Positions 21,337-33,135 of a stretch of 64,000 nt of DNA are shown piece by piece (the first letter of the stretch is position 1; each line of letters opens with the position of its first letter). Both the position numbers and the translations under genes were made by a program. The notes beneath the pieces were generated by a model. That model was not told where the DNA came from. It ran no database searches and was given only the letters and a program-made list of their open reading frames with translations. The DNA is from Seiridium cupressi (Eukaryota > Ascomycota > Sordariomycetes > Amphisphaeriales > Sporocadaceae), in contig JARVKI010000031.1 in NCBI GenBank assembly GCA_036674765.1, positions 310,001-374,000 of the forward strand, read 5' to 3'.

Positions 21337-22340
21337 CTACTCCACCCACCTCAGCATATCCTCACAAGACACATGAGGTAAGTCATGCTCGACATGATTC
21401 CAAAAATCCCACGTCTTAGGCTGACCCATAGCATTGCTCCTCATCATCTTCTCCTCGTACTCCTCCTTGCTCTTGACCGCATAATGATGCAGGCTCAGCC
21501 TATCCCTCGTGATTGGCCGCCGGAAAGCCCAGTGCGCAATATCCTTCCCATCCTCGCCGACAGTGATCTTGCCACGAGCTAGATTGAACACGTGCTGGTT
21601 GATCGGACCTGCGTAGTCCCGCACCCGCACGATACTCTTCACATGCTTATTGTCCGATAAGTCCCCGTCGTGGTCCGGGTCGTCGTAGATGCACTGTGTG
21701 TAGGCCTTTCTGACCGACGGCGCCCGGTGCAACTGCCCGTTCGACGTGTGCATCTGCCAGTTGACGCCCAGCGCGCCGACATCATGGCCGCGGTTGACTT
21801 CCAAGTCCCGCAGAACTGACTCATAGGATTCTCCGCCAGGCGTGTCAAAGAACTCATCGGCGTCGATGAATGCCAGCCAAGTGTGGTTCTGGCCATGAAT
21901 CTGCGCGCAGTCGTTGTACATCTTGTATTGCATCTGGCCAACGCGCTGAGTCTCATCGTAGTATACGAACGTCAGCGCCGAGCTGGGAACTCCATATGTA
22001 TCTAGAGATGCTTTGAGAGGCGGGCTTGAGCCGTCATCTAGGATATAGATACGTTTGATGCCCATGTTGTAATAGTGGTGCTGCAGAAACTCTGGCAGGT
22101 CGAGAGCCTGGTCTCGGACCGCGAGGCATATGGCCAGGTATTCATCGCGGATGCTGGGGTCTTTCGGGTTCTTCCACGAGTCGTACGATGACTTGAAGGC
22201 CCCAGAATATTGTCAGAGGTGACTTCTTCGCTGTACCCGAGGGAAGGCTGCCCGTAGAAAGTCAGGGCGGGTATAAGAATGCAGAGTAGTATACACACGA
22301 CCAGGAGGTGTCGGTATGGACCCGATGTGATGGCCGCCAT
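21337..22340 (-). CDS. GT92-like (DUF23) glycosyltransferase with apparent frameshift
   Basis: A type II membrane glycosyltransferase of the GT92/DUF23 class. ATG 22340 starts a short cytosolic tail and one hydrophobic helix (LLVVCILLCILIPALTFYG). The catalytic part includes EYLAICLAVRDQ, HHYYNMGIKRIYILDDGS and the metal-binding DxD in FIDADEFF, with a conserved tail after YGVPSSALT. The helix and the catalytic part are in different frames. They would join if the G run opposite CCCC at 22200-22203 had one more G, giving GAFKSSYDSWKNPKDPS. No intron of normal size joins the frames without deleting the helix or the conserved WKNPKDPS stretch. So either the gene is frameshifted or the assembly has a homopolymer error. 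An in-frame ATG at 22418 could extend the N terminus. Confidence 0.7.
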
Positions 22341-23306
22341 GACAAGCACCTCACTGAGTGGATAACAGAAACAACATGCTGCAGCAAGCTTCCCCGTCAG
22401 AAAAGATACCCAGGACATAAGAATCTAGATGGGCTAAGTGTAGCTAGTCACGCGAGTCCGGTGGGTTGCCCAAGCTGACGACTGCTGCCCCACCCAATGA
22501 CTTGTGTATGCGGTGGCGCAAGATCATTGATTCAGGGATGAATGGGCATACGCTCGCTGATGAGACTTCATTTCCTTTCCCTATGTCTTCCAAGGGATTA
22601 CAATGTGTTGTCATAATAAGACATTAAGATATTGGCAGAACTGAGCATGTCCGTGAAACATCACAATCTTGTAACCTATAGCGTTCCTGGTGGATGCAAT
22701 CCCTCACCACTTGGTACACCGCCCGGCGGGGCTCTAGGGCAACGCCTGGCAGATTATCACTAACTACATGTAGTTTCCACGATATCCTAAACGTGATGGC
22801 CCCTGTCGCTGACAGCGAAGACATGGCGTTCCGACTAGGTTCAGTTAGCATATACCTGAGTATGATTCTAGCATTGGCCAATCATAAAGCGCCAAGGTTT
22901 CCTGAACTCTAATATGGAGGTATTCTTGCTAATAGGTGACAACTGGCTTGCGAGTGATTTGAGATGCCATAAACTTTCAGTGGCAGAGGTTTTGGCAGAT
23001 GAGTGTAGGTCAGGGTCGCTAACATTACTTTTATTCAGCAATGTACGATCTGCCTGCGGTCGTTCTAGACCGCATTGTCGCACTTTATGGTGATGCTAAA
23101 ATCTAAATACCGCACGCCACCTTACTCATATAGGATGGTCATGTTTAAGAATCGCGTCTGACTTGCGCTTAATGTGTGATAATTTGTACTCAAGTTTTAG
23201 GCTCTTTTGAGCAAGCGGTACAAAGATATTGAAACCCAAACTCCTTTGATGATGCATGATGACAGACGCCACGAACTCCCAAATCAGACCTGGGGAGGAA
23301 ATGTTA
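22341..23306. other. Intergenic region upstream of the GT92-like gene
   Basis: Between two minus-strand genes: promoter of the glycosyltransferase and 3' flank of the transporter. No gene is recognised. Confidence 0.4.
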
Positions 23307-24568
23307 TCAAGCCTTAGCTCCACCACGTGCCTTATGTTGTATCATCACAAGTGAATAGCTGTGGTTGTTAGCTATACTGGATGCTTTGAGCCGGTAGTTA
23401 CGGATTGCCACTTACGCAATAATGCCCCCTACAGCGACGAAGACACCCATGACAGACTTGTCTCCCACTGATCGGCCAGACGTAGCCCAGCCAAGCGCGA
23501 CAATAGTGCAGGTCTTTAAATGACCGACTACTGTACTCGAGACAGGCCCAGTCTTGGCAATGATGAAGAATTGAGAAATGTTGATGAGGGAGGCAAACAC
23601 GCCCGACTGGAAAAAGTCAGTTCTGCCCAAGAACCATGGGATGAAAGACTTACCATCATTATCATGACCCACCGGTTGATTGGCACTTCAGACCAGACGG
23701 GGAAAGTATCAACAAATGGGATGACATAGAGCAGCAAGAAGGCTGAGACGGGAGCTTGGTTGAAAAGCAGCTGCATGCTGGTCATTTGCAGCTTTCGGTG
23801 ATAGCTGGCAATCCAGACAGTGTACAGGGACGAAGCGAATATGCCGGCAAAAGCGAATATCACTCCCAGCCCCGTCGTGGTCTTGACATTGACATCGTCC
23901 GTTGGGAGCGAGTCATAGTACGAGACCATGCCTACACCTACGCAGGCCGGAATGAGAGCCAGAATCGCATTTCTTGGCAGGGTCGCTCTATATAGGACAA
24001 AGTTCATAAGGGCAACCGTGGGGGTGAGCAGAATCCGCGCAACCTGATAGAACGTGACACTCGAGAATGCCAGAGACAGGTTTGGCAAGATGACGTTGAG
24101 AGACATGGATATCGACAACGGGATAATCTCACGAATGGTGGTCCGTCGCGGGACGAAGAAGGCGAGTTGCGGGCGCGATAGGACATACAGCGTCAACCAT
24201 GTGATGAAAAAGTGGAAGCCAGCGAAGCTCAGCTGGGCGAGCTTCAAGGTCGGGTCGGAGAAGATGGCTTTGTTCGTGAAGACGATGCCGATGGTTGCCA
24301 ATGTGTTGATGACCATCCAGACCACAGCCTTTGTCATGCCGCCGCTGTCCTTCTCCGGCGCCTGCGTTACTTCCGCGGCTGCATCCTTCTCCAGGAGGCC
24401 CTCCTCTTCGTGGCCGTCTCGGTCCTCGACGGCGGTATGTTGCGAAATGCGGTCATTCTCCGACTCTTCGAAGCTGCTCCTGTACTTTTCATTGTCGTCG
24501 TGGTGTGCCTCGGTGGCAACGGCCGAGTCAACAGATGCCGTCCGGCTGTGGTAGGCGCTGGCAGCCAT
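23307..24568 (-). CDS. SLC35-type nucleotide-sugar/TPT transporter
   Basis: A second, different TPT/SLC35-family carrier, closest in pattern to SLC35E3-like proteins. Exons 24568-23654, 23606-23416 and 23358-23307 give 385 residues. The first intron has a GTAAGT donor; the second has a TAGCTAAC branch site. The first 80 residues are an acidic cytosolic tail. Helices follow, with INTLATIGIVFTNKAIF, a conserved first-helix/lysine motif, and LNVILPNLSLAFSSVTFYQ and KTCTIVALGW typical of the family. The last exon adds AYSLVMIQHKARGGAKA after the final helix. Start ATG 24568 is used because the frame further upstream begins without an ATG. It lies between a GT92-like transferase and UDP-glucose 4,6-dehydratase, so a nucleotide-sugar substrate is attractive but unproven. 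Confidence 0.88.
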
Positions 24569-26163
24569 TCTAGGATTCGGGATGGTACCTTTGACAGTCC
24601 TCAATTGGGTTTGGCAGAAATCCGGGGTGGGCAGGCAGCTTTTGGGGGTCGTGAGAGTGATCTCAAAGACCTGTCAATGCAACAATGGGATTATGTACTT
24701 CCCAGCATTGGACGTGTGCAGAGGGCGAAGCTGAGAGGAAACAGCAGTGGTGGAACCAGCCTATAGAAAAGGAACCGAGAGAGAGGGACGAGGTGATGCC
24801 AGCAATTCCAACCTCGAGGTGTGATGGCACGGAGACGACTTTAGCGACAGCGACTTTGAGACGGCACTTGGCTTTTTGGAACGGGCTCAAATCAAAGGCC
24901 CCGCTAGGATTCATCCCACTGGGGAGAGGTTGCGCAATCTTGCAACTGGCGCGCACGTCTTTGCAGGGAGACCTGGCACAAGTGGCGTAACGGCAGCAGC
25001 AGGCAGCTCCACCAGGCCTCAGTGGGGCCCTGACAGGTACCTTTCACCCGCGTCCCGTGCCCTGGGCAAGGTTTCAAGCTGCTGTCCCTCCCAACTTAAC
25101 GGCGGTCCGTCTGGCCAATGCTAGCTGGCCCAGCATCTTGACGGCTATGCGTATGAGATGATGAAATGCAAGGCAGTGCCCGTTCCCCTCGAAGCGACCC
25201 TGCAACCCCCTGCTTCGGTTCGCATGCAGTCCTCGCTACCTCTCTCTCCGCATTCCCAAGTCATGAGCTACTGACACTACCTCCAGACGGCGGCGCAGTC
25301 CCGCGGTCCGTCGTCTGCATGTGGCTTGAGCCGGGGTCTTTTGCAGATCTCAACTGCCCCAGCCCAGGTCCCAACTTGGGATCGTCCCCCGCTAGGCGTG
25401 CGATTGGACGCGAGTTTTGCCAAGCGATCCGATAGTCAGGGTTCACATGCCTGGTGGGGAGGAAGCCTCGGGAGCACAAGCTTCGAGAATATACAATCAT
25501 TGCTTCCCGAGACAAGCAGCAAATCGCAAGCCCCATCGATTGTCACCTGGCTGAATCTGTCTTGAATCTTCAGCAGCAAAGGAATCTGTGGAAATGATAC
25601 GTTTCAGTCAGTGTCAGCTCTGATGTCTTGCGCGAATAAAGAAGAAAAAATAATAATAAAAAAAGAGGGCAGTCAGCATAGGGAGAAAAAGCAACTGACA
25701 ACCTCTTCATACTCGTGCCGAAGAGGCAATGGCGGTCTTGGCATCATAGTGTATAGGTAGAGGTTACTACCAGTTTAGGAAGCAATCAGTCAATATAATA
25801 GACTCAACACCATGTTACCTTTTTAACGTAGATCATGGTCGAGGCCAATAGTCTTCAAGCTCATTAGCCGAGGCACGCGGGAAGTGTGTGCTCCCGGATT
25901 CTGACATGGCTTGGCCGTCCGGTACCACATGGCCGTCATTTACAGGATAGGCTTTTTAGTCTTTTGAGACGCCCGCGACGTGCTGTCCTCAACTGCGCCA
26001 CTTTCCCAGACAGTTGCCGTCAAGGCCTTTGACACCAACATATGTTCAGTGTAACGGCAAAAGCTTGCCGGCCGTATTTATACTTTCACCTCTGGAGGAA
26101 AGCAACTCCCAAGTGTGCTTGTAAGACAGTTTTGGCATCACGGGATCACGGGAACCTTCGCTG

Positions 26164-26196
26164 TTTTTTTTTTTGTTTTTTTTTTTTTTTTTTTTT
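26164..26196 (+). repeat. Interrupted poly(T) tract
   Basis: Eleven T, one G, then twenty-one T. This is a simple homopolymer within the long intergenic region. Confidence 0.9.
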
Positions 26197-26970
26197 GAAA
26201 GGGCGTGTTTGGAACAGGTGTCACGAATCTTGAACTTGAACCGCCACAAATTCCAATGAGAAGAAAGTGACTTGTCAGCTCGTATGGTATTAGCCCATGG
26301 TTTGACGGGCGGCACAGGAGCGCCCGCCGCGCTGGTGTGGTGGTGACGCGGCATCTCGGACTATGATGCGAGCAACAGCAGCATGTTCTCTGAGCTCGTC
26401 GCAATTCATCACTAGCTTGGTGATGTGGAGATGTATCAGAATTAGCACTGGTGGAGTTTCGAGCTCTGAAGCACAGCCATCCAGCGGTTGCCTTATCCCA
26501 CGTGCTTTGAAGCGCCGGCAGCTTGTCCATGTTGAAACGCAATTCATTCCTGAACCCTTGGCTATCGGTGCTTAATCCCCAGATTTCTTGGCATGGACTG
26601 CGTGTTATTTGTTCACGTAGTGTATCATTCACCAAACAGAAGATGTTAAGGAAATCTCCCGAGGAAGAGGTGGCGTTCCACCATGAAGTCGTCTCGATGT
26701 ACTCGTGATTTGTAGAAAGCTAGCTGCACGATGCAAGCATATTTAATAGCTTGGTTGCGAAAATAACTCATTGATTTGAGAATAAAAGAAAGATCAAGGA
26801 CTCGACATGTCTAACCAGTGCTCGTATTTGACCCCTGTTCCACGCCGAAACTACTTGATGGATGGGCTGCAGGCGATCATCGTCTTTGTCCCAGAGACTC
26901 GGCAGGCTCGGCCCTTGCGTGGACGTGGGCTGGTCCTATTGAACGCTTGAGAGCTATTGCTATTCCTCGA

Positions 26971-26984
26971 TGTGTGTGTGTGTG
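26971..26984 (+). repeat. (TG)7 microsatellite
   Basis: Seven uninterrupted TG units. Confidence 0.9.
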
Positions 26985-27705
26985 GTAACAAAAAGAAACA
27001 AATAGCGAGTAACAGTCAAAGGATTTAGCTCAACCTGACATGGGAGCTGCTAGCGGGAAAGCGGCCACGCAACAGTGCTCTTGCGCCTTGTAATCATACG
27101 CGGCTCCAGGTGTGCAGATCCACATGCAAGTCGCCAGCCTTAATAAGAATATCGCATCAATGAAGGGTCGACCTCGATTGGGTGGCTTCTTTGGATTTGA
27201 GAGGCTTCAATCAAAATTTCTCGTGATACCTGAAGCGATTGCTGGTCCGACCTCTTGCCTTGGCCGCATCGCTCACTACATTGTACCCAAGCTGCCTTCC
27301 ACTGAGTACATATTCCGCCGGCCGTCGAGGAAAAGAGGGAACGCGGGCGCTCTCAGCGATTCGACGGTTACCACTCGTCTAGCTGGCCAAACGTCACCTT
27401 CAAATAAGACACCATCCGCGCCCTGGCATCCCTTATCTGTGATATTTGTACTTGTCTCAAGACGAAAAACAAGGTCTTGACATTAAGACAGATTGTCCTT
27501 CGAAGGTTGCCGCACACACTCTCTCTCTCTGCGAGGTAAGCGCCAATTGAGGCCATCTCAGCGAGTCCTGCCCCTGCTGTCCCGGGCTTTCTTCTAATCG
27601 CCACATGACCAGTTCGGCCAAGCTGAGAGAATCTTCTTTCTGTCAACTACCGATCCAGAACATCATACTAGCAGTAGGCAAATCGACCGCTACAAATATT
27701 ACAAC

Positions 27706-29155
27706 ATGACGGCAGGACTCCAGAATAATGGCAGTCACCCAGGTACTTCGCCAATCTGCAATTGTCATGGAAACCCTACTAACTCGATGTTTCCTAACAG
27801 CTACATCAAATGGCAATGGGTACAGCTATGGCACGTCGGATGTCTGGCAAGATGCGCCAGTGCTGACTGGCAGCACCAAGTTTGAACCCCTCACGGATGT
27901 CAAGAACATCATGATCACCGGTGGAGCCGGGTTCATGTGAGCCTGTCCGCACTCAATCATTACAATCCAAGAATCTGCCGACTAATGAACTGCGCAGCGC
28001 ATGTTGGCTCGTTCGTCATCTGACTTTGACCTATCCGGAGAATTACAACATTGTATCTTTTGATAAGCTGGACTATTGTTCGTCGTTGAACAACACCCGC
28101 ATGCTCAACAACAAGAGGAATTTCACCTTCTACCATGGCGATATCACAAAGCCCGAAGAAGTTCTTGACTGTATGGAACGCTACAACATTGACACCATCT
28201 TCCATTTCGCAGCCCAGTCGCACGTTGACTTGAGCTTTGGCAACTCATATGGGTTCACCCACACAAATGTATACGGCACCCATGTCATGCTGGAGAGTGC
28301 CAAGAAAGTGGGCATCAAGAGATTCATCCACATCTCGACAGACGAGGTCTATGGCGAGGTCAAGGATGACGACGATGACCTGTTGGAAACCAGCATTCTG
28401 GCTCCGACGAACCCATATGCTGCTAGTAAAGCTGCAGCAGAAATGCTTGTCAACTCCTATATGAAGAGTTTCAAGCTTCCGGTCATCATTGTCCGGAGCA
28501 ACAATGTGTACGGCCCACATCAATTCCCCGAGAGTGAGCAGCTTTCCCAACCTTGATCGAGATGATTTACTGATTGTCGACAGAGATCATCCCCAAGTTC
28601 ACCGCGTTGCTCAATCGTGGAAACCCCGTTGTTCTCCACGGCGATGGAACCCCTACGCGCAGATATCTTTTCGCCGGGGATGCGGCCGATGCCTTTGATA
28701 CCATCTTACACAAGGGTACACTTGGCCATGTCTACAACGTTGGTTCGTACGATGAAATCTCCAACATGGAACTGTGCACCAAGCTTCTCAAGGAGATGGA
28801 CATTCCAAATGAAGGCAAAGCCGACTTCGATAAGTGGGTCAAATATACGCATGACCGACCGTTCAACGACCATCGTTATGCTGTTGATGGTACGAAGCTG
28901 CGCAAGCTGGGCTGGGATCAAAAGACCCCCTTCGAGCTTGGCTTGCGGATTACAGTCAACTGGTACAGACAGTATGGCGAGAAATGGTGGGGCGACATCA
29001 GCAACGTGCTCAGCCCATTCCCAGTCGTCGAGAGACATGGCGATGTCAGCACTGTAGTGAAAGACCCAAACGAGGATATTACCGCGGAACCTCAGTCGGC
29101 AAAGAAGAGGAAGATCAGTGGGGCTAACGGGTCGCACGGTGCCGTCCCTGCTTGA
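27706..29155 (+). CDS. UDP-glucose 4,6-dehydratase (NAD-dependent)
   Basis: An extended short-chain dehydrogenase converting UDP-glucose to UDP-4-keto-6-deoxyglucose, the first step toward UDP-rhamnose and other deoxy sugars. Exons 27706-27742, 27801-27936, 27998-28533 and 28584-29155 give 426 residues. The NAD-binding glycine motif TGGAGFI is rebuilt across the second intron. FHFAAQSHVDLSF, the STDEVYGE signature and the catalytic YAASK (tyrosine near residue 197) follow, as in RmlB-type dehydratases. RPFNDHRYAVD near the C terminus is also typical. A tail of about 40 residues with AKKRKISG is extra to bacterial RmlB. No partner 3,5-epimerase/4-reductase is visible in this window. All splice sites are canonical GT-AG. 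Confidence 0.93.
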
Positions 29156-30783
29156 TGCAGTTGACTGGAGACTGGTGTGTACGATCATTTGGCTGCTTTG
29201 CGTGAGGTGGAGTTATAGGAGTTGAAGAGAGCTCTCAGCGGCGATGCCTTGGGGATAGCCGTTACAGTAGAACGGCCTGCACCTGCGAAAGCCTAGCTCT
29301 GATGTAAATTTTCTACTCTGATAAGGTTATCATATAAACCGTACTATGGTGCGGGCTTTTATGTTGCTGAAGGGTGCGCAAGGGCTACGGTTATAGTTAC
29401 TTGCTAGAATCAACGATTGGAAGGAACTCTACCTGATCATTACGATTTAGAGGGAATAAGTAAGCTGAGTAGGGGGACTATTTCCGAGTTGAAGATGAAG
29501 TTCCGTGACTACATGTATGCATCCACATGAGTTTGCTTAAAGTGGAAGATGAGCGACGCGATAGACCATTTGATTTGCAGACGCGTGCACGTGAGTCTTC
29601 TGAAATGCATGCAACCACCTAGCTACCCACCATCGGTAGAATTCCGTGTCCTCCTAGGCTCTTCGTGGCTTGTCCGGACAATCTGCAACATGCGAAGCTA
29701 TTGGACCCCGTCCTATATATGATTTCCACTCATCTAAGAGCTCGCCGCCGTTATAAAGACCCAGATGTTCTTACTAGTATGCAGTTGGTATGCAGTCTAT
29801 TGTCATCATTGTCAGCCCCCCACCCCTCTCTACAAATCAGTATGAGAGCTGTGCAAGACTCCAGCTCCTGTTTTGGTTGTGTCGCATTAGCACATGGCAA
29901 GTGTGCTCTGCATTGTTCCACAATTCATCCCTGTCTTATCTAGGTATCATCTCTTGGTGGTGACCTTTCAGTCATAGTTATCGCTGAACCAGGATAATAA
30001 TGTGTCGTCATCATCTATTCTAGGCGCCATGTTCTGCGACTTTCTTCGGCGAGGTTTTGTTAGCGCGGATCCCCCGCATGGTTCCCCAGCAGATAGCAGA
30101 TAGCAGATAGACTTTATTTTAGTTCGCTATGATTGCCTGTGACGGCGCTCAGTGATAGGGCATCCCAAAAGTTTGGGGTTTTCAGAGAGACCGTGCCATC
30201 CTGGAAGCCTGGGTAGCGGTAGCTACCAGATCGCCGGCCTCGAAGCATCTCCCCATGCAAGCCCTCGTTGACCTCGTCTTCCCCCCCCTCGAAGCTTCGC
30301 ATGTTCCCAGCACAACTCCCACCATTCCTACCCTGCCAGCAGATGCAACGTCTGATGTATTGCGACCCCAACTTGCTCGTCTAAGACACTGTCACTGAAC
30401 TACATCATTTCTTTCACCGAATCACTATCAGATAAACTAGACGGGCGAACCATGCACGCAGGCCCCATGGGTGTGGTTATGGACAGTTTGGCACCGACAT
30501 TACAACCATACACACACGCTATAAACTGGCCATCACTGTGACGACCGCCGTAAGACGACGAACGAACTACTTGTTTACTACGCACGAGAGATCCAGCTGG
30601 ATAGCTTGTAACAATGAGAAGCAGCCTGGCCGACAAAAAAAATCAATGCCAAGTGTGACGCAAGGCTGGAAATCGTGCGAAGCCGAGGACGATATGGGGC
30701 GGAAGAAACGAGTAAACAGATCGGTAATGGAGCCCGGAGCCCGCAGTGGATGTGCCTCGACACAGCGTGATTACGAGCCTACT
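29156..30783. other. Intergenic region
   Basis: Between the dehydratase and the LaeA-like gene, with no gene recognised. It holds a 7-bp tandem repeat at 30088-30110. The final few hundred bases should be the methyltransferase promoter and leader. Confidence 0.4.
30088..30110 (+). repeat. Tandem AGCAGAT repeat (3 units)
   Basis: AGCAGAT is repeated three times in a row, followed by AG. Confidence 0.85.
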
Positions 30784-32049
30784 ATGGACGTGCTCGAGGT
30801 TGACCAAGATAACCCCCCCGAAGAGTTCTCGAGCGAGTACCCAAGCACGGGGGGCACGAGTTTCGGGATTCGAGAACTAGAAATCGATAAGGGACTGGGG
30901 CAGCCGGAGTGGAATCAATATGCAAGCTCCCTATACGCACCGAGCTGTTTCCCAGCGAGCTTGGTGGATCGTGGACCTCCCAGACCGTTCGATGACGGTG
31001 CTACCGTGTAGGCACTATGTCCTGACTTGAATCTTTATACCGCGCTTCATGTTACTAACCAAAGTCTATAAAGCAATTCAAATCGCTCGATCGCTCCCTC
31101 GGACGTGGAATATGTTTGGGAGCACGGGAGGAGGTATTGTGGCTCCTATTACATGCCGAATGACAAACTGGAGCAGACTCGCCTCCTACTCGTCCACGAA
31201 GTCTACAAGAGTGCATTCAATGACGAGCCAACAAGTGTGCCGTTGGAGAACCCGACCATGGTACTAGATGTCGGCGCAGGGACGGGAGAATGGGCCATCA
31301 ATATGGCAGACCGATACAGCGACTGCGAAGTAACTGGTATCGATATCGCGGACATCTTCCCGACCTTTGTTGCACCTAATCTGTTCTGGGAGATTGACAA
31401 TGCCGAGTTGGAATGGCTGCGCCCAACGGACTCATACGATCTAGTTCATTTCCGCAATATGGCTGGCGCTTTTAAGGATTGGCCGTTTGTGTATGGGCAA
31501 GCCTTCAAAGTATGTAAGCCTGGGGGTTGGGTTGAACTCCTAGATTACGATGATGTCCTGAGCTCTGGGAACTTTTTCTCATTCATCCCTCTGGCGGAGT
31601 CTATTCACCATATCCTGCGTGATTATGCAGAGGCAAGTGCCGAGACAGGTTATCGTGTTGACGTTACTCATCTTGAACCCCAATTGCTCCGCGATGCTGG
31701 GTTTGTGGGCGTGGCCTTGACTGAGAGAGCAATTCCGATCAGCCCGAAGGAAATGTCCACAGGCCACCTATTTTTGAAGTCGCTGTTGGAAGGCCTCGAG
31801 GCTCATTCCCTCAGGCTCTTGACAAAGTACAAGGGCTACTCGGCGGAGGAGGTGCGAACAGCGATAGCCAACCTGTCCGAGGACTTCAAGAAGACTGCGC
31901 TGGACCGTGAGAGGTCGAAAGGGTTTGCCGTCAAGATCAAGGTCTTGACAGGCAGAAAGCCCAGCAGCCCAGGATGGTGGGAATCGCAACTTGCTCCCAA
32001 CGACTCTGGTAAGATGGACGTTGATGAGCAGGAGCTTCCACGCAACTGA
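30784..32049 (+). CDS. LaeA-like SAM-dependent methyltransferase
   Basis: A class I methyltransferase of the LaeA/UMTA group common in filamentous fungi. The main exon, from about 31074 to 32049, holds YVWEHGRRY and YMPNDKLEQTR (the family's ENGRxYH...LPNDxxExxR lead-in). SAM motif I follows as VLDVGAGTGEW, then a GIDIAD acidic loop, VHFRNMAG and PGGWVELLDYD. ATG 30784 begins an N-terminal exon, MDVLEVDQDNPPEEFSSEY, of the acidic type seen upstream in LaeA-like proteins. The joining intron ends at TATAAAG (31073) and needs a donor leaving two bases: 30987 (GTTCGA, 87 nt) and 30837 (GTACCC, about 237 nt) both fit. Whether it regulates genes, like LaeA, or methylates a small molecule cannot be told. 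Confidence is high for the family and lower for the first exon. Confidence 0.8.
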
Positions 32050-33135
32050 TTGATATCACGCGCCTGAGAGGAGAAACTACAGGCAAGGGATATATATAGC
32101 AAATTTGGGAGGATGATAAACGCCGAGTGAGCTCAATGGAGGATAGGAATCTTGGTTAGGTCAATCTGTCGGAGAGCAACAGTGGTCTTTCTGAAGCGGA
32201 AAATCCAGATGCTGAGATTGATCAAAACCAAGATCGTTGGGCGAACACCCTGAAACGCCAACGGAGGGCATTTATTTAAAGCTCCGATCAACAAAATCCT
32301 ACCAACCCGAAAGCGTCGGTAACATTGATACCTCGGACATGGTTCTGAGGATTCCGGGGCTGCGAACAATTCGTTCCTCAAGAGCATGGAAGTGTCGTTG
32401 TTGACAGTGCTAGTGGTCTGGAAAATATGCGAAGCTTGAAAACCGGCTATCCTCTGTGAAGAGCGCAAGCGAGACAATGACCCGGGTCATTTACAGTTGC
32501 TCACTTAAAGGACTTCAGAAACCAGATACACTATATTTGTATTTCGATAGGCGATGTAATGTAGGATTACAAGACGGAAGAGTTCAACGCTACACTGGGA
32601 TGGTACACAATATCAGTGGTGTAAGGCGTATGGCCTTGCCACCTAGTGACTGATTGACAATGAACATGGTTCAACGCACAGGTCGATCAAATATAGCGAT
32701 ATTGCTAGTCCCTTGTATGAAGCCGTGATATCACATTCCGACACCACCGAAACCAGATGGCCACACACTTCTCAAAGTGCATGATTGAACCTGTAAATCC
32801 GCATGATGCATGTCATTTCCCGTAGATCATCAGAGCATCACAATAAAGTAGTATAAGTCAATACAAAGGCAATGCTTACAGTGCCTGCTATTGTTGATGT
32901 GAGTGACGAGCACTAGGCCGATTAGGGGACCGACGTCATGGTAACCTCTCGATACCTGCATAAGCCCCGCTAGGCTGCTCCAAGCCAAAGCCCCCCGACC
33001 TGCGCGCCCGTCGCCTAACAGCAGCTCCAACAGCTCAAAGCTCCCACACCCCGGCCGCTGGCTGTTCAACGCATATCCCGTCAAGGACAACTCAAGCTAG
33101 AGATTGCCGACATGCACTGATGACGAGATAGGAAA
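32050..33135. other. Intergenic region upstream of VPS18
   Basis: No gene recognised. The region ends in a C-rich stretch at 32980-33060, probably the VPS18 promoter. Confidence 0.4.

Larger units (their letters stand above)
24569..27705. other. Long divergent intergenic region
   Basis: About 3.1 kb between the transporter (-) and the dehydratase (+). It contains a poly(T) tract, a TG microsatellite at 26971-26984 and a short CT repeat at about 27514-27531. Open frames overlap on both strands without motifs, so it is probably two promoters plus non-coding DNA. Confidence 0.45.
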
